Below, one piece after another: positions 1-8,688 of a DNA stretch of 10,396 nucleotides. The notes beneath the pieces were generated by a model, which worked only from the letters and a program-made list of their open reading frames with translations, made no database searches and was not told the DNA's origin. Origin of the DNA: Candidatus Luteimonas excrementigallinarum (lineage in GTDB: Bacteria; Pseudomonadota; Gammaproteobacteria; Xanthomonadales; Xanthomonadaceae); the NCBI GenBank assembly GCA_019115725.1, contig DXCY01000029.1, positions 1 to 10,396 of the forward strand, written 5' to 3'. Within the stretch, counting starts at the first letter, position 1. Every line of letters begins with the position of its first letter. The position numbers and the translations under genes are program-made.

Positions 1-819
1 CTGTGCAACCGCGAAATCAAGTTCAAGCACTTCCTGGACGCCGCCCGCGATCTGGGCGCGGAGCGCATTGCCACCGGCCACTACGCCCGTATCGACCAGC
101 AGGACGGCCAGTGGCGCCTGCTGCGTGCCCGCGATCCGGCCAAGGACCAGAGCTACTTCCTGCACCAGCTGGGCCAGGAGCAGCTGGCGGCCACCGTGTT
201 CCCGCTGGGTGAACTGGTGAAGACGGATGTGCGGGCCATGGCCCGGGAAGCCGGCCTGCCCACCGCGGAAAAGAAGGACTCCACCGGTATCTGCTTTATC
301 GGTGAGCGCGACTTCCGCGAGTTCCTCGGCCACTACCTGCCGGCCCGGACCGGCGAGATCCGCACCCCGGCCGGCCAGGTGCTGGGCGAGCATCCGGGCG
401 TGTTCTATTTCACCCTGGGCCAGCGCGGCGGACTGAACCTGGGCGGTGTGCGCGGGTTCGCGCCGGCGCCCTGGTACGTGGTGGGCAAGGATGTGGCCGG
501 CAACGTGCTGTACGTCGACCAGGGCGGCGACAGCCACTGGCTGATGTCCACCACCACGTGGACCGAGCCGGCCCACTGGATTGCCGGTACCCCACCCGCG
601 GAAGCCTTCCAGTGCCTGGCCCAGACCCGCTATCGCCAGCCGCCCGAACCCTGCCGGGTACAGGTGGCCGCCGACGGCCGGCTCGAGGTCACGTTCCAGC
701 GGCCGCAGCGGGCGGTCACACCCGGCCAGTCGCTGGTGCTCTACGACGGCGATGTGTGCCTGGGCGGTGCCGTGATCGAGGCCACCGACGCCCCGCTGGA
801 ACGCAGCCGCAACCCCTGA
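1..819 (+). CDS. mnmA: tRNA-specific 2-thiouridylase MnmA, 5'-truncated by the window edge
   Basis: MnmA transfers sulfur to U34 of tRNA-Lys, -Glu and -Gln (s2U), using ATP to adenylate the uridine; it is cytoplasmic. The frame is open from base 1 and gives 272 residues before the TGA at 817-819; roughly 100 N-terminal residues, including the ATP-pyrophosphatase P-loop, lie outside the window. Visible signatures are LCNREIKFK at fragment residues 1-9, ATGHYAR, DQSYFL, and KKDSTGICFIGERDFREFL around residues 91-109. Both cysteines used in catalysis by the E. coli enzyme (Cys102 and Cys199) have counterparts, at fragment residues 2 and 98, with nearly the same spacing. The C-terminal third is the usual beta-barrel region. 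hflD follows after 50 nt, the same order as in E. coli (mnmA-hflD), so the two are probably cotranscribed. Identification is firm; nothing suggests damage. Confidence 0.96.
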   Translation: MCNREIKFKHFLDAARDLGAERIATGHYARIDQQDGQWRLLRARDPAKDQSYFLHQLGQEQLAATVFPLGELVKTDVRAMAREAGLPTAEKKDSTGICFIGERDFREFLGHYLPARTGEIRTPAGQVLGEHPGVFYFTLGQRGGLNLGGVRGFAPAPWYVVGKDVAGNVLYVDQGGDSHWLMSTTTWTEPAHWIAGTPPAEAFQCLAQTRYRQPPEPCRVQVAADGRLEVTFQRPQRAVTPGQSLVLYDGDVCLGGAVIEATDAPLERSRNP

Positions 820-828
820 GCAGGTACC

Positions 829-873
829 ATGACCGCCCTTGGATCCGCACCACGGAGTGCAGCAGTCGAATGA
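829..873 (+). other. possible 14-codon leader ORF overlapping the hflD start
   Basis: An ATG at 829 opens a 14-codon frame (MTALGSAPRSAAVE) ending in TGA at 871-873. That stop overlaps the hflD ATG at 870 as ATGA. A GAGCAGG stretch at 818-824 gives it a plausible ribosome binding site with a 4-nt gap, better placed than the GGAG 12 nt before hflD. It could couple translation of hflD to ribosomes leaving mnmA, or be a chance frame. No homology is recognised. Confidence 0.2.
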
Positions 874-1472
874 TGCAGGAACGGGTACTGGCCCTCGCTG
901 GCCTTGCGCAGGCGCTGAAACAGGTGCGCCGGATCGCCGAGACCGGCCAGGCCGATGCTGCCGTGCTGGGCACTGCGCTGCAGAGCGTGCTGCGCATCGA
1001 CGCCGCCTCTGCCGAAGATGTGTACGGTGGCGCGCAGAACGTGCGCCCCGGGCTGCGCCTGCTGCACGGCTACTTCAACAACCTGCCCGATGACGAACAG
1101 CTGCCCAAGCTCGCCCTGGCGGTCATGCAGCTGGAGCGCCGCTTCATCAACGACGGCGAGATGGTGCAACGCGTGCAGCGCGGCATCGCTGCGGCCAATA
1201 TCGAAGCGGCCCACACCAGCCCCACCCATCCCGAGGTGCTGAGCTCACTGGGTGCGCTGTACGCCGATACCGTCAGCCACCTGCGCCCGCGGGTGATGGT
1301 GCAGGGCAACCCCCATTACCTCGGCCAGGCCGATATCGTGTCCGAAATCCGCGCAGTGCTGATGGCTGCCCTGCGATCGGCCGTGCTGTGGCGGCAGATG
1401 GGCGGCAATTACCTGGACTTCCTGCTGCGCCGGAAGCAGCTGCTGGCAGCGGTGGAACAGACCCTGGGCTGA
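870..1472 (+). CDS. hflD: HflD family protein (lysogenization regulator, DUF489)
   Basis: The 200-residue product matches the HflD family; E. coli HflD has 213 residues. Family features visible are the N-terminal VLALAGLAQALKQVRRIAETGQ, the GG..NVRPGLRLL segment near residue 55, LMQLERRF-like VMQLERRFI in the middle, ALYADTVSHLRPRV...G, and the C-terminal AALRSAVLWRQMGGNYLDFLL. E. coli HflD is a peripheral inner-membrane protein that binds lambda CII and lowers lysogenization; its normal cellular role is unclear. The protein is predicted all-helical, with no signal peptide. The ATG at 870 is chosen because no start codon lies in frame between it and the mnmA stop; the adjacent ATG at 873 is equally possible. 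The GGAG at 854-857 is 12 nt away, which is rather far. E. coli has purB next; here a decayed region follows and I see no clear terminator. Confidence 0.9.
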   Translation: MMQERVLALAGLAQALKQVRRIAETGQADAAVLGTALQSVLRIDAASAEDVYGGAQNVRPGLRLLHGYFNNLPDDEQLPKLALAVMQLERRFINDGEMVQRVQRGIAAANIEAAHTSPTHPEVLSSLGALYADTVSHLRPRVMVQGNPHYLGQADIVSEIRAVLMAALRSAVLWRQMGGNYLDFLLRRKQLLAAVEQTLG

Positions 1473-1480
1473 GGCCTGCC

Positions 1481-1539
1481 GGGGTGACGGCCTGTCACTT
1501 CGCTGGCTCCGGAATGTGGACAGGATGGGGGTGACGGCC
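1481..1539 (+). repeat. 12-bp direct repeat in the hflD downstream spacer
   Basis: GGGGTGACGGCC occurs at 1481-1492 and again at 1528-1539. The first copy also forms a short GTGAC/GTCAC hairpin (1484-1498). The 111-nt spacer holds nothing else recognisable apart from the GGAG (1575-1578) placed 5 nt before the ATG of the decayed M20 gene. The repeat may be chance in GC-rich DNA. Confidence 0.4.
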
Positions 1540-1583
1540 GCTTCCGGCGCGGCTCATCCGCCCGCGACCGCCCCGGAGCCCCC

Positions 1584-2010
1584 ATGTCGATCCAGACCAT
1601 CCTGTCCGACCTCGATTCCAGCAGGGAGACGCTGGAAGAGCTGTACCGGCATTTCCACCGCCACCCCGAGCTGTCGCTGCAGGAATACAAAATCGCCGAC
1701 CGCATCGAGGAAGAACTGCGCGGCCGTGGCCTCGATCGAGATCACCCTGTACGGCAAGGGTCCGCACGGTTCGATGCCGAATCCGGGCGTGGACCCGATT
1801 GTGCTCGGCGCTGCGGTGGTCAGCCGCCTGCAGAGCATCGTCGCGCGCGAGGTGGCCCCGAAGGAAACCGACGTGGTGACGGTGAGCAGCTTCCATGCCG
1901 GCACCAAGTCCAACATCTTCCCCGATTCGGCGGTGCTGCAGCTCAATACGCGCGCCTTCAACCGGGAGGTTGAAAAGCACCTGCACGAGGCGATCGAACG
2001 CATCGCCCTG
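1584..2010 (+). pseudogene. M20 family amidohydrolase/carboxypeptidase, internally deleted and frameshifted
   Basis: Two fragments of an M20D-type metallo-amidohydrolase lie in different frames. The first runs from the ATG at 1584, with a good GGAG site 5 nt upstream, to about 1736: a typical N-terminus with LYRHFHRHPELSLQE and ending EELRGRGLD. The second, shifted by one frame, begins about 1730 and reads ASIEITLYGKG, PHGSMPNPGVDPIV, LQSIVAREV, SSFHAGTKSNIFPD and LHEAIERIA, which is the central dimerization (lid) domain. Everything normally between them is gone, including the CGHD and EE metal-binding motifs, as is the C-terminal catalytic half. The join falls on GGCCTCGAT (1728-1736), which encodes part of both flanks and so could have been a short homology that mediated the deletion. 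Translation from 1584 stops at 1971-1973 out of frame. An active enzyme is not possible. The family call is confident; the original substrate (amino acid conjugates or N-acyl amino acids) is unknown. Confidence 0.88.
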
Positions 2011-2012
2011 CC

Positions 2013-2156
2013 AACCTGCCCGACGACCAGGCCGGTGCCAGTTCGGGCATCTACAAGATGGCCTCTTCGCTCGGCGCCACCTTCGGCGTCGCCGCTCTGA
2101 TCTCGGTGACGATCTTCATTCCGAAGCAGAAGAAGGCAGCAGCGTCGGCCACGTAG
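2013..2156 (+). pseudogene. C-terminal remnant of an MFS transporter
   Basis: In the frame starting at 2013 the sequence reads NLPDDQAGASSGIYKMASSLG, then ATFGVAALISVTIFIP, a basic-polar tail KQKKAAASAT and TAG at 2154-2156. The AG.(A/S)SGIYKM(A/S)SSLG..FGVA pattern is typical of the last transmembrane segments of drug-efflux-type MFS transporters. No other transporter sequence precedes it; it joins directly to the M20 remnant. A CCTGCC repeat at 2007-2012 and 2015-2020 brackets the joint. It has no start codon of its own near the joint and is surely nonfunctional. The stop codon is part of a GTAG palindrome. The MFS assignment rests on about 45 residues, so the subfamily is uncertain. Confidence 0.68.
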
Positions 2157-2214
2157 GGCCGACCTACCGTCTACGCAGGCGCCGCAGGTCGGGGCTACGC
2201 CCCCGACGACCTGC
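2153..2214. repeat. REP-like palindromes (GTAG type) downstream of the pseudogenes
   Basis: The stretch opens with GTAGG-GCCGA-CCTAC (2153-2167), a 5-bp inverted repeat starting with GTAG. It continues to a larger hairpin: GTCGGGG (2188-2194) pairs with CCCCGAC (2201-2207) around CTACGC, and outer GCAGG/CCTGC arms (2184-2188 and 2210-2214) can extend it with a bulge. Bases 2186-2207 are identical over 22 nt to 8657-8678, downstream of acnA. GTAG-headed stem-loops of this size are known as REP/SMAG repeats in Stenotrophomonas. They usually lie between genes and can act as terminators or RNA stabilisers. Confidence 0.7.
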
Positions 2215-2243
2215 AAAAAAACGCCCGGCATTGCCGGGCGTTT
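2215..2243 (-). terminator. Rho-independent terminator of acnB
   Basis: AACGCCCGGC (2220-2229) and GCCGGGCGTT (2233-2242) form a perfect 10-bp stem with an ATT loop, extendable by one A-T pair. On the minus strand the stem is followed by a run of seven T (complement of 2215-2221). It starts about 28 nt after the acnB stop codon, a standard position. Read on the plus strand the hairpin is followed only by TTTCTGTT, so termination in that direction would be weaker. Confidence 0.93.
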
Positions 2244-2270
2244 CTGTTGCGCTGATGGTGAAACGATGGA

Positions 2271-4862
2271 TCAGGCCACCGCTTCCTCCGCCTTCTCCTG
2301 GTACTCCTCGATCTGGTCGAAGTTCATGTACCGGTAGATCTCGGCGCCGTGCTCATCGATCACGCCGATGTCGGCCAGGTACTCCTCGCGGGTCGGGATC
2401 CGGCCCAGACGCGAGCAGATTGCCGCCAGTTCCGCCGAGCCCAGGTACACGTTGGAGTTGCGGCCCAGACGGTTGGGGAAGTTGCGGGTCGAAGTGGACA
2501 TGACCGTCGCGCCCTCGCGCACCTGGGCCTGGTTGCCCATGCACAGCGAGCAGCCCGGCATTTCCAGTCGCGCGCCAGCGGCGCCGAAGGTGCCGTAGTG
2601 GCCTTCCTTGGTCAGCTCGGCGGCGTCCATCTTGGTCGGCGGAGCCACCCACAGGCGGGTCGGGATATCCCGCTTGCCTTCCAGCAGCTTGGCCGCTGCA
2701 CGGAAGTGACCGATGTTGGTCATGCACGAACCGATGAACACCTCGTCGATCGCGTTGCCGGCAACATCGGACAGGGTCTTGGCATCGTCCGGGTCGTTCG
2801 GGCAGCACACGATCGGCTCGACGATCTCGTTGAGGTCGATCTCGATCACCGCGGCGTATTCGGCGTCGGCGTCCGGCTCCAGCAGCTGCGGGTTCTCCAG
2901 CCACTGCTCCATCTTGTCGATCCGGCGCTGCAGGGTGCGCGCGTCCGAATAGCCCTCGGCGATCATCCACTTCAGCAGCGTGATGTTGCTGGTGAGGTAT
3001 TCGATGATCGGTTCCTTGTCCAGGCGCACGGTGCAGGCGGCGGCGGAGCGCTCGGCCGAGGCGTCGGCCAGCTCGAAGGCCTGCTCGATCTTCAGCTCCG
3101 GCAGGCCCTCGATCTCGAGGATGCGGCCGGAGAAGATGTTCTTCTTGCCCTGCTTGGCCACGGTCAGCAGGTCCTGCTTGATCGCGTACAGTGGGATCGC
3201 GTGCACCAGGTCACGCAGCGTCACACCCGGCTGCAGCTTGCCCTTGAAGCGCACCAGCACCGACTCCGGCATGTCCAGCGGCATCACGCCGGTGGCGGCG
3301 GCAAAGGCCACCAGGCCCGAGCCCGCCGGGAACGAAATGCCGATCGGGAAGCGGGTGTGGCTGTCGCCGCCGGTGCCGACGGTGTCGGGCAGCAGCATGC
3401 GGTTGAGCCAGGAGTGGATGATGCCGTCGCCCACGCGCAGGCTGACGCCGCCGCGGGTGGAGATGAACTCCGGCAGGGTGTGGTGGGTCTTCACGTCAAC
3501 CGGCTTCGGGTAGGCCGCGGTGTGGCAGAAAGACTGCATGACCAGATCCGAGCTGAAGCCCAGGCAGGCCAGGTCCTTGAGCTCGTCGCGGGTCATCGGA
3601 CCGGTGGTGTCCTGCGAGCCCACGGTGGTCATCTTCGGCTCGCAGTAGGTGCCCGGGCGCACGCCCTGCCCCTCCGGCAGACCGCAGGCGCGGCCGACCA
3701 TCTTCTGCGCCAGGGTGAAGCCCTTGCCGGTGTCGGCTGGCACGGCGGACTGGCGGAACAGATCGGTGGCAGTCAGGCCCAGCGACTCGCGCGCACGTGC
3801 GGTCAGACCGCGGCCGATGATCAGCGGGATGCGGCCGCCAGCGCGCACTTCGTCGAACAGCACATCGCTCTTGAGCTCGAACTCGGCGATCACCTCGCCG
3901 TCCTTGAGCGCCTTACCCTCGTACGGACGCAGTTCAACCACGTCGCCATGCTCCATCTTCGACACGTCCAGCTCGATCGGCAGCGCGCCCGCGTCTTCCA
4001 TCGTGTTGTAGAAGATCGGCGCGATCTTGCCGCCCAGGCACACGCCACCGGCGCGCTTGTTGGGTACGTACGGGATGTCGTCGCCCGTCCACCACAGCAC
4101 GCTGTTGGTGGCCGACTTGCGGCTGGAGCCGGTACCGACCACGTCGCCCACGTAGGCGACCAGGTGGCCCTTTTCCTTCAGCTTCAGGATCTCGCCGATC
4201 GGACCGCGCTTGCCGTCCTCTTCCGGCACGAACGGCGCGTCCGGGCGCTGGTTCTTCAGCATCGCCAGCCCGTGCATGGGGATGTCCGGGCGGGTGGTGG
4301 CGTCGGGCGCCGGCGACAGGTCGTCGGTGTTGGTCTCGCCCGGCACCTTGAACACGGTGATGGTCATCGACTCCGGCACTTCCGGACGGTCGGTGAACCA
4401 CTCGGCGTCGGCCCAGCTCTGCATCACCGCCTTGGCGTGAGCGTTGCCCGCCTTCGCCTTCTCTTCCACGTCGTGGAACGCGTCGAACACCAGCAGGGTC
4501 TTCTTCAGGCCATTGGCGGCGATGGGACCCAGGTCATCGTCATCGAGCAGGTCGATCAGCGGCTGGACGTTGTAGCCGCCGAGCATCGTGCCCAGCAGCT
4601 CGGTGGCGCGCTCGGCGCTGATCAGCGCGTTCTTCTCGCTGCCGAAGGCCAGCGCGGCCAGGTAGGAGGCCTTGACCTTGGCGGCCTCGTCCACGCCTGC
4701 GGGAACGCGGTTCACCAGCAGGTCGAGCAGGAACTGCTCTTCGCCCGCGGGCGGCGCCTTGAGCAGTTCGATGACATCGGCGGTCTGCTGCGCATCCAGC
4801 GGCAGCGGGGGGATGCCGAGCGCTTCGCGTTCGGCGGCGTGTTGGCGATAGGCTTGCAACAT
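2271..4862 (-). CDS. acnB: Aconitate hydratase B (bifunctional with 2-methylisocitrate dehydratase)
   Basis: AcnB interconverts citrate and isocitrate in the TCA cycle through a [4Fe-4S] cluster, and in many bacteria also rehydrates 2-methylaconitate. The 863-residue product matches the family length. The order is typical of AcnB: an N-terminal helical HEAT-like domain (about 1-160), the swivel domain (about 165-380, with GTGSSRKS at 243-250), then the catalytic domains (GGDSHTRFPIG near 498-508). Cluster ligands are expected at Cys713 (GSCMTN), Cys771 and Cys774 (PGCSLCMGN), all present. The ATG at 4862 is chosen over the TTG at 4871 because GGAG (complement of 4873-4876) is 10 nt from the ATG but only 1 nt from the TTG, and because other AcnB proteins begin MLxAYR. 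Only 61 nt separate it from vapC upstream; I find no good promoter there, so part of its transcription may come from vapBC or from a promoter inside vapC. Cluster-free E. coli AcnB binds mRNA; whether this one does is unknown. Confidence 0.98.
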   Translation of the reverse strand: MLQAYRQHAAEREALGIPPLPLDAQQTADVIELLKAPPAGEEQFLLDLLVNRVPAGVDEAAKVKASYLAALAFGSEKNALISAERATELLGTMLGGYNVQPLIDLLDDDDLGPIAANGLKKTLLVFDAFHDVEEKAKAGNAHAKAVMQSWADAEWFTDRPEVPESMTITVFKVPGETNTDDLSPAPDATTRPDIPMHGLAMLKNQRPDAPFVPEEDGKRGPIGEILKLKEKGHLVAYVGDVVGTGSSRKSATNSVLWWTGDDIPYVPNKRAGGVCLGGKIAPIFYNTMEDAGALPIELDVSKMEHGDVVELRPYEGKALKDGEVIAEFELKSDVLFDEVRAGGRIPLIIGRGLTARARESLGLTATDLFRQSAVPADTGKGFTLAQKMVGRACGLPEGQGVRPGTYCEPKMTTVGSQDTTGPMTRDELKDLACLGFSSDLVMQSFCHTAAYPKPVDVKTHHTLPEFISTRGGVSLRVGDGIIHSWLNRMLLPDTVGTGGDSHTRFPIGISFPAGSGLVAFAAATGVMPLDMPESVLVRFKGKLQPGVTLRDLVHAIPLYAIKQDLLTVAKQGKKNIFSGRILEIEGLPELKIEQAFELADASAERSAAACTVRLDKEPIIEYLTSNITLLKWMIAEGYSDARTLQRRIDKMEQWLENPQLLEPDADAEYAAVIEIDLNEIVEPIVCCPNDPDDAKTLSDVAGNAIDEVFIGSCMTNIGHFRAAAKLLEGKRDIPTRLWVAPPTKMDAAELTKEGHYGTFGAAGARLEMPGCSLCMGNQAQVREGATVMSTSTRNFPNRLGRNSNVYLGSAELAAICSRLGRIPTREEYLADIGVIDEHGAEIYRYMNFDQIEEYQEKAEEAVA

Positions 4863-4923
4863 GGTCCACAAACTCCGGAAAACAGGGGATGGAACGTAAC
4901 GGGTGAAACGGGCCTGGCCGGCG

Positions 4924-5325
4924 TCAATCGGCCCGGGGAACGACCAGCTTCAGGCCCTTGAAGTAGTCGCGGTAAAAGGACTGGTCACGGGTGATCAGAC
5001 CGTCGCACTGCAGCAGCGCGTGGGCACCGACCAGAAAATCGGCCACCGGCCGCACCACCCCGCCGCGCTGACGCTGGCGGCGGTGCATCTCACCGGCGCG
5101 CACGGCGGATTTGGATTCGATCGCGCTGAAGCGGATGCCCATTTCCTCAAGCACCGCCAGCACCGCATCGCCGCCCTGCAGGGCGCTGCTGACTTCGGCC
5201 AGCACCACCTCGCACACCACCACCGGCCCAACGCTCAGGCTGCGGCGCAGGCTGGCTTCGGCGGCATCAGCCAGCGGCCCGTCGGCCAGCAGGTCGACAA
5301 GCACCGGTGAATCAATGGCGATCAT
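4924..5325 (-). CDS. vapC: VapC family PIN-domain toxin (ribonuclease)
   Basis: A 133-residue single PIN domain. VapC toxins are Mg2+-dependent RNases, often cutting tRNA or rRNA, that are held inactive by their partner antitoxin. The four acidic residues of the PIN active site can be placed at Asp5 (MIAIDSPVLVDLL), Glu39 (VVVCEVVLAEV), Asp96 (VADFLVGAHAL) and Asp114 (LITRDQSFY), so the toxin looks catalytically intact. The ATG at 5325 overlaps the stop of the antitoxin gene by four bases (ATGA) and has no strong ribosome binding site of its own, indicating translational coupling. The gene ends 61 nt before acnB on the same strand, with no terminator between. The family call is secure; the RNA target cannot be read from sequence. 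Confidence 0.93.
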   Translation of the reverse strand: MIAIDSPVLVDLLADGPLADAAEASLRRSLSVGPVVVCEVVLAEVSSALQGGDAVLAVLEEMGIRFSAIESKSAVRAGEMHRRQRQRGGVVRPVADFLVGAHALLQCDGLITRDQSFYRDYFKGLKLVVPRAD

Positions 5326-5564
5326 GTGCTGCTGCCGTCGCGCTCACGACCGCGCAGCGCATCCACGGCCGCTTCGCTGGTTTCAAAACCATCCAGACGG
5401 AAGCGCCCGCGGGCCCTGGAAACCGCATCGTCCACGCTTTTGCGCAGGATGATCCGCCCGCCTTCCAGCTCCACCTTCAGGGCCGTGCCCTTGGTCAGGC
5501 CAAGCGCGTCGCGCACCGCCTTGGGCAGGGTGATCTGGCCGCGTTCGGCAACGGTGACTTCCAC
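5322..5564 (-). CDS. vapB: AbrB/MazE/SpoVT-type antitoxin (VapB)
   Basis: An 80-residue protein whose first 43 residues form a swapped-hairpin AbrB DNA-binding domain: VTVAERGQITLPKAVRDALGL, then GTALKVELEGGRIILRK. The hydrophilic C-terminal tail (about 44-80) is where such antitoxins normally clamp the PIN toxin. The start is GTG at 5564, with GGAG (complement of 5572-5575) 7 nt upstream; no ATG is available in frame. It is the first gene of a two-gene operon and overlaps vapC by 4 nt. VapB-VapC complexes usually repress their own promoter; an AT-rich repeat pair just upstream (5596-5618) is a candidate operator. No sign of decay. Confidence 0.92.
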   Translation of the reverse strand: MEVTVAERGQITLPKAVRDALGLTKGTALKVELEGGRIILRKSVDDAVSRARGRFRLDGFETSEAAVDALRGRERDGSST

Positions 5565-5593
5565 CGGGGCTCTCCAGGAAACGATACGCGCAC

Positions 5594-5618
5594 ATTATAC
5601 ATACTTTTTTATGCATAC
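5594..5618 (-). promoter_or_regulatory. vapBC -10 box and candidate VapB operator
   Basis: On the minus strand a perfect TATAAT (complement of 5594-5599) lies 30 nt before the vapB GTG. No convincing -35 hexamer sits 16-18 nt further upstream. Overlapping it are two near-identical 9-mers in direct orientation on the plus strand, TATACATAC (5596-5604) and TATGCATAC (5610-5618), 14 nt apart start to start. The second contains the palindrome TATGCATA. This is the only AT-rich stretch in the divergent region, and an autoregulatory operator is a reasonable inference. Confidence 0.6.
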
Positions 5619-5749
5619 CTTCGCCCTCATACTGATAGGGCAACAGCCCGTGTGCTGTCACCGGAGCTGAACGGCGAGCACGTACACTGTCCTTTTGGAG
5701 CGCCCCGCTCAGACCGCCCAGCCAACGCCTTTAGCCAGAGGAGGTTCCA
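5619..5749 (+). promoter_or_regulatory. acnA upstream region with strong ribosome binding site
   Basis: This is the acnA-proximal part of the 185-nt divergent spacer. The acnA Shine-Dalgarno AGGAGG (5739-5744) lies 5 nt before the ATG and is close to ideal. A TACACT at 5683-5688 resembles a -10 box, but nothing like a -35 lies at the right distance, so the acnA promoter is not assigned. No riboswitch or iron-responsive element was recognised. Confidence 0.5.
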
Positions 5750-8506
<2,757 letters not shown>

Positions 8507-8532
8507 ACGACTACGGAGCGGGCGGAAGCCCG

Positions 8533-8594
8533 GCCCCGCGCTCACGCGCGGGGCGTTCGGCCGCACCGCGCGGCAGTGCCGCGCAAACGGTGCG
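8533..8594 (+). other. two GC-rich hairpins downstream of acnA
   Basis: The first stem pairs GCCCCGCGC (8533-8541) with GCGCGGGGC (8546-8554) around TCAC. The second is nested: an inner GCGCGGC/GCCGCGC stem (8568-8574 and 8578-8584) inside outer CGCACC/GGTGCG arms (8562-8567 and 8589-8594), with a small one-sided bulge. Neither is followed by a T run, so they are not classical terminators. They could protect the acnA mRNA 3' end or mark a former mobile or recombined segment. Confidence 0.5.
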
Positions 8595-8601
8595 CCTCAC
8601 C

Positions 8602-8658
8602 CACCACGGCGGCCCCCTGCATTACGTCCTGCGCGACCTGCCACGGCACTTGCTGTAG
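8602..8658 (+). pseudogene. second, degraded copy of the acnA 3' end
   Basis: Bases 8606-8640 match acnA 8451-8485 at 32 of 35 positions and encode HGGPLHYVLRDL against HGGLLHYVLRDL of AcnA residues 901-912. The copy then diverges (PRHLL) and stops at TAG 8656-8658, whose TAG belongs to a GTAG-REP. It lies 155 nt after the original, out of frame with it, and has no start. Upstream of 8602 no further aconitase similarity is evident. It is a leftover of a duplication, a recombination between acnA alleles, or an integration that regenerated the gene end. Confidence 0.75.
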
Positions 8659-8678
8659 GTCGGGGCTACGCCCCCGAC
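8655..8678. repeat. GTAG-headed REP palindrome between convergent genes
   Basis: The element begins GTAGGTCGGGG and folds as GTCGGGG (8659-8665) with CCCCGAC (8672-8678) around CTACGC. Its 22 bases at 8657-8678 are identical to 2186-2207. It sits between the convergent acnA and lipoprotein genes, 10 nt from the latter's stop, a typical location for REP/SMAG elements of Stenotrophomonas, where it may help end or stabilise both transcripts. Confidence 0.72.
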
Positions 8679-8688
8679 ACGGGTGATA

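Noticed and set aside
2153..2214. CRISPR array or insertion-sequence end
   Set aside because: There are no regularly spaced repeats with spacers, no transposase, and no target-site duplication; the palindromes fit the GTAG-REP type.
4863..4871. TTG start for acnB three codons upstream
   Set aside because: The GGAG is only 1 nt from the TTG but 10 nt from the ATG at 4862, and AcnB proteins begin at the latter position.
4894..4927. TTGACG overlapping the vapC stop with TTACGT downstream as an acnB promoter
   Set aside because: The spacer is about 22 nt, too long for sigma-70; no -10-like hexamer is found at 16-18 nt.
2349..4961. 870-codon open frame on the plus strand opposite acnB
   Set aside because: The product is low-complexity and rich in His, Gln, Arg and Val, as expected from the complement of a GC-rich gene. 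It matches no family I know, and it is fully covered by the unmistakable acnB on the other strand.
5655..5688. CTGTCA and TACACT as an acnA promoter
   Set aside because: The spacing is 22 nt and the -35 match is weak.
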